This document shows positions 63,886 to 64,000 of a stretch of DNA of 64,000 nucleotides, one piece after another. The DNA comes from Serratia marcescens (GTDB lineage Bacteria > Pseudomonadota > Gammaproteobacteria > Enterobacterales > Enterobacteriaceae). The stretch covers positions 29,682 through 93,681 of the forward strand of contig JADMXW010000023.1 in NCBI GenBank assembly GCA_015548865.1. Reading direction: 5' to 3'. The notes under the pieces were generated by a model. The model was not told the DNA's origin. It saw only the letters and a program-made list of their open reading frames with translations, and did not search any database. Every line of letters starts with the position of its first letter. The first letter of the stretch is position 1. Both the position numbers and the translations under genes were made by a program.

Positions 63886-64000
63886 TGTGCTTAAAAAAAA
63901 CGGTAGTTGCCAGATATCTTGGTTGATCTTGACCCGCCATCTCCGGACAGCTTTTGTATCTTAAGTTAACGATGCCCGCTGCCGCCGGTATTCCCTTGGG
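63886..64000. other. Right edge of the window, no feature assigned
   Basis: 115 bases with no open frame of useful length on either strand. Confidence 0.4.

Noticed and set aside
1..64000. CRISPR arrays, rRNA, tRNA, insertion sequences, prophage genes
   Set aside because: No regularly spaced repeats, no tRNA-like or rRNA sequence, and no transposase or phage structural gene were recognised on either strand.

Overview
The window is a chromosomal segment of a gamma-proteobacterium of the order Enterobacterales. The support is direct: two full 127-bp ERIC elements, a 6S RNA between zapA and fau, the ubiI-ubiH-pepP-ygfB block, the nadR-radA-serB-ytjB block, the prfC/osmY/ytjA/yjjV neighbourhood and a complete rhamnose locus, all with enterobacterial lengths and motifs. 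A true-type ACC deaminase, a putative aminoethylphosphonate uptake locus and peptide importers point to a plant-associated member, perhaps of Brenneria/Pectobacterium/Dickeya type. That last step is inference; no rRNA or tRNA is present to fix the genus.

Layout. 0-2.4 kb: an AT-rich accessory segment with a HipA-like kinase and a translationally coupled XRE-type partner, next to a truncated relic ORF. 2.4-9.5 kb: a class III PLP enzyme divergent from a substrate-binding protein, ATPase and fused permease (putative 2-aminoethylphosphonate uptake), then a DeoR-type regulator and a tandem-Mop molybdate-binding protein. 9.5-14.1 kb: a microcin locus, with a C39-peptidase ABC exporter and HlyD-type accessory protein divergent from an immunity/precursor pair. 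The precursor resembles microcin E492 in leader and core but ends in a two-cysteine tail instead of the serine-rich siderophore tail. 14-22 kb: Na/Pi cotransporter, yjiHG plus an M20 hydrolase, two orphan Nik/Opp-type ATPases, a chemoreceptor relic, and a WYL regulator with a VOC protein. 22-33.9 kb: rhaM, rhaBAD, rhaSR, an oxidoreductase/MarR pair, yagU, rhaT and an enolase-superfamily dehydratase, then yqhA. 33.9-51.4 kb: mostly conserved core genes (ubiquinone synthesis, ZapA, 6S RNA, NAD regulation, RadA, SerB, a GntP-family permease, Tam, RF3, OsmY, YtjA, a CsbD-like protein, YjjV). 51.7-59.6 kb: a peptide/nickel-type ABC importer with an M20 dipeptidase and a LysR regulator on one strand. 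59.8-64 kb: acdS with a convergent acdR, a NupC-family nucleoside transporter, a phosphopantetheinyl transferase and an internally deleted ERIC copy.

How the parts work together. The rhamnose genes form a full route: RhaT imports L-rhamnose, RhaM interconverts anomers, and RhaA, RhaB and RhaD yield DHAP and L-lactaldehyde. RhaR and RhaS act with CRP at a divergent promoter where two CRP-like sites are visible. The microcin genes form a self-contained kill/immunity/export unit without the tail-modification genes of the siderophore-microcins. Several catabolic units pair a transporter with one enzyme and a regulator, as expected of an organism scavenging plant or soil compounds.
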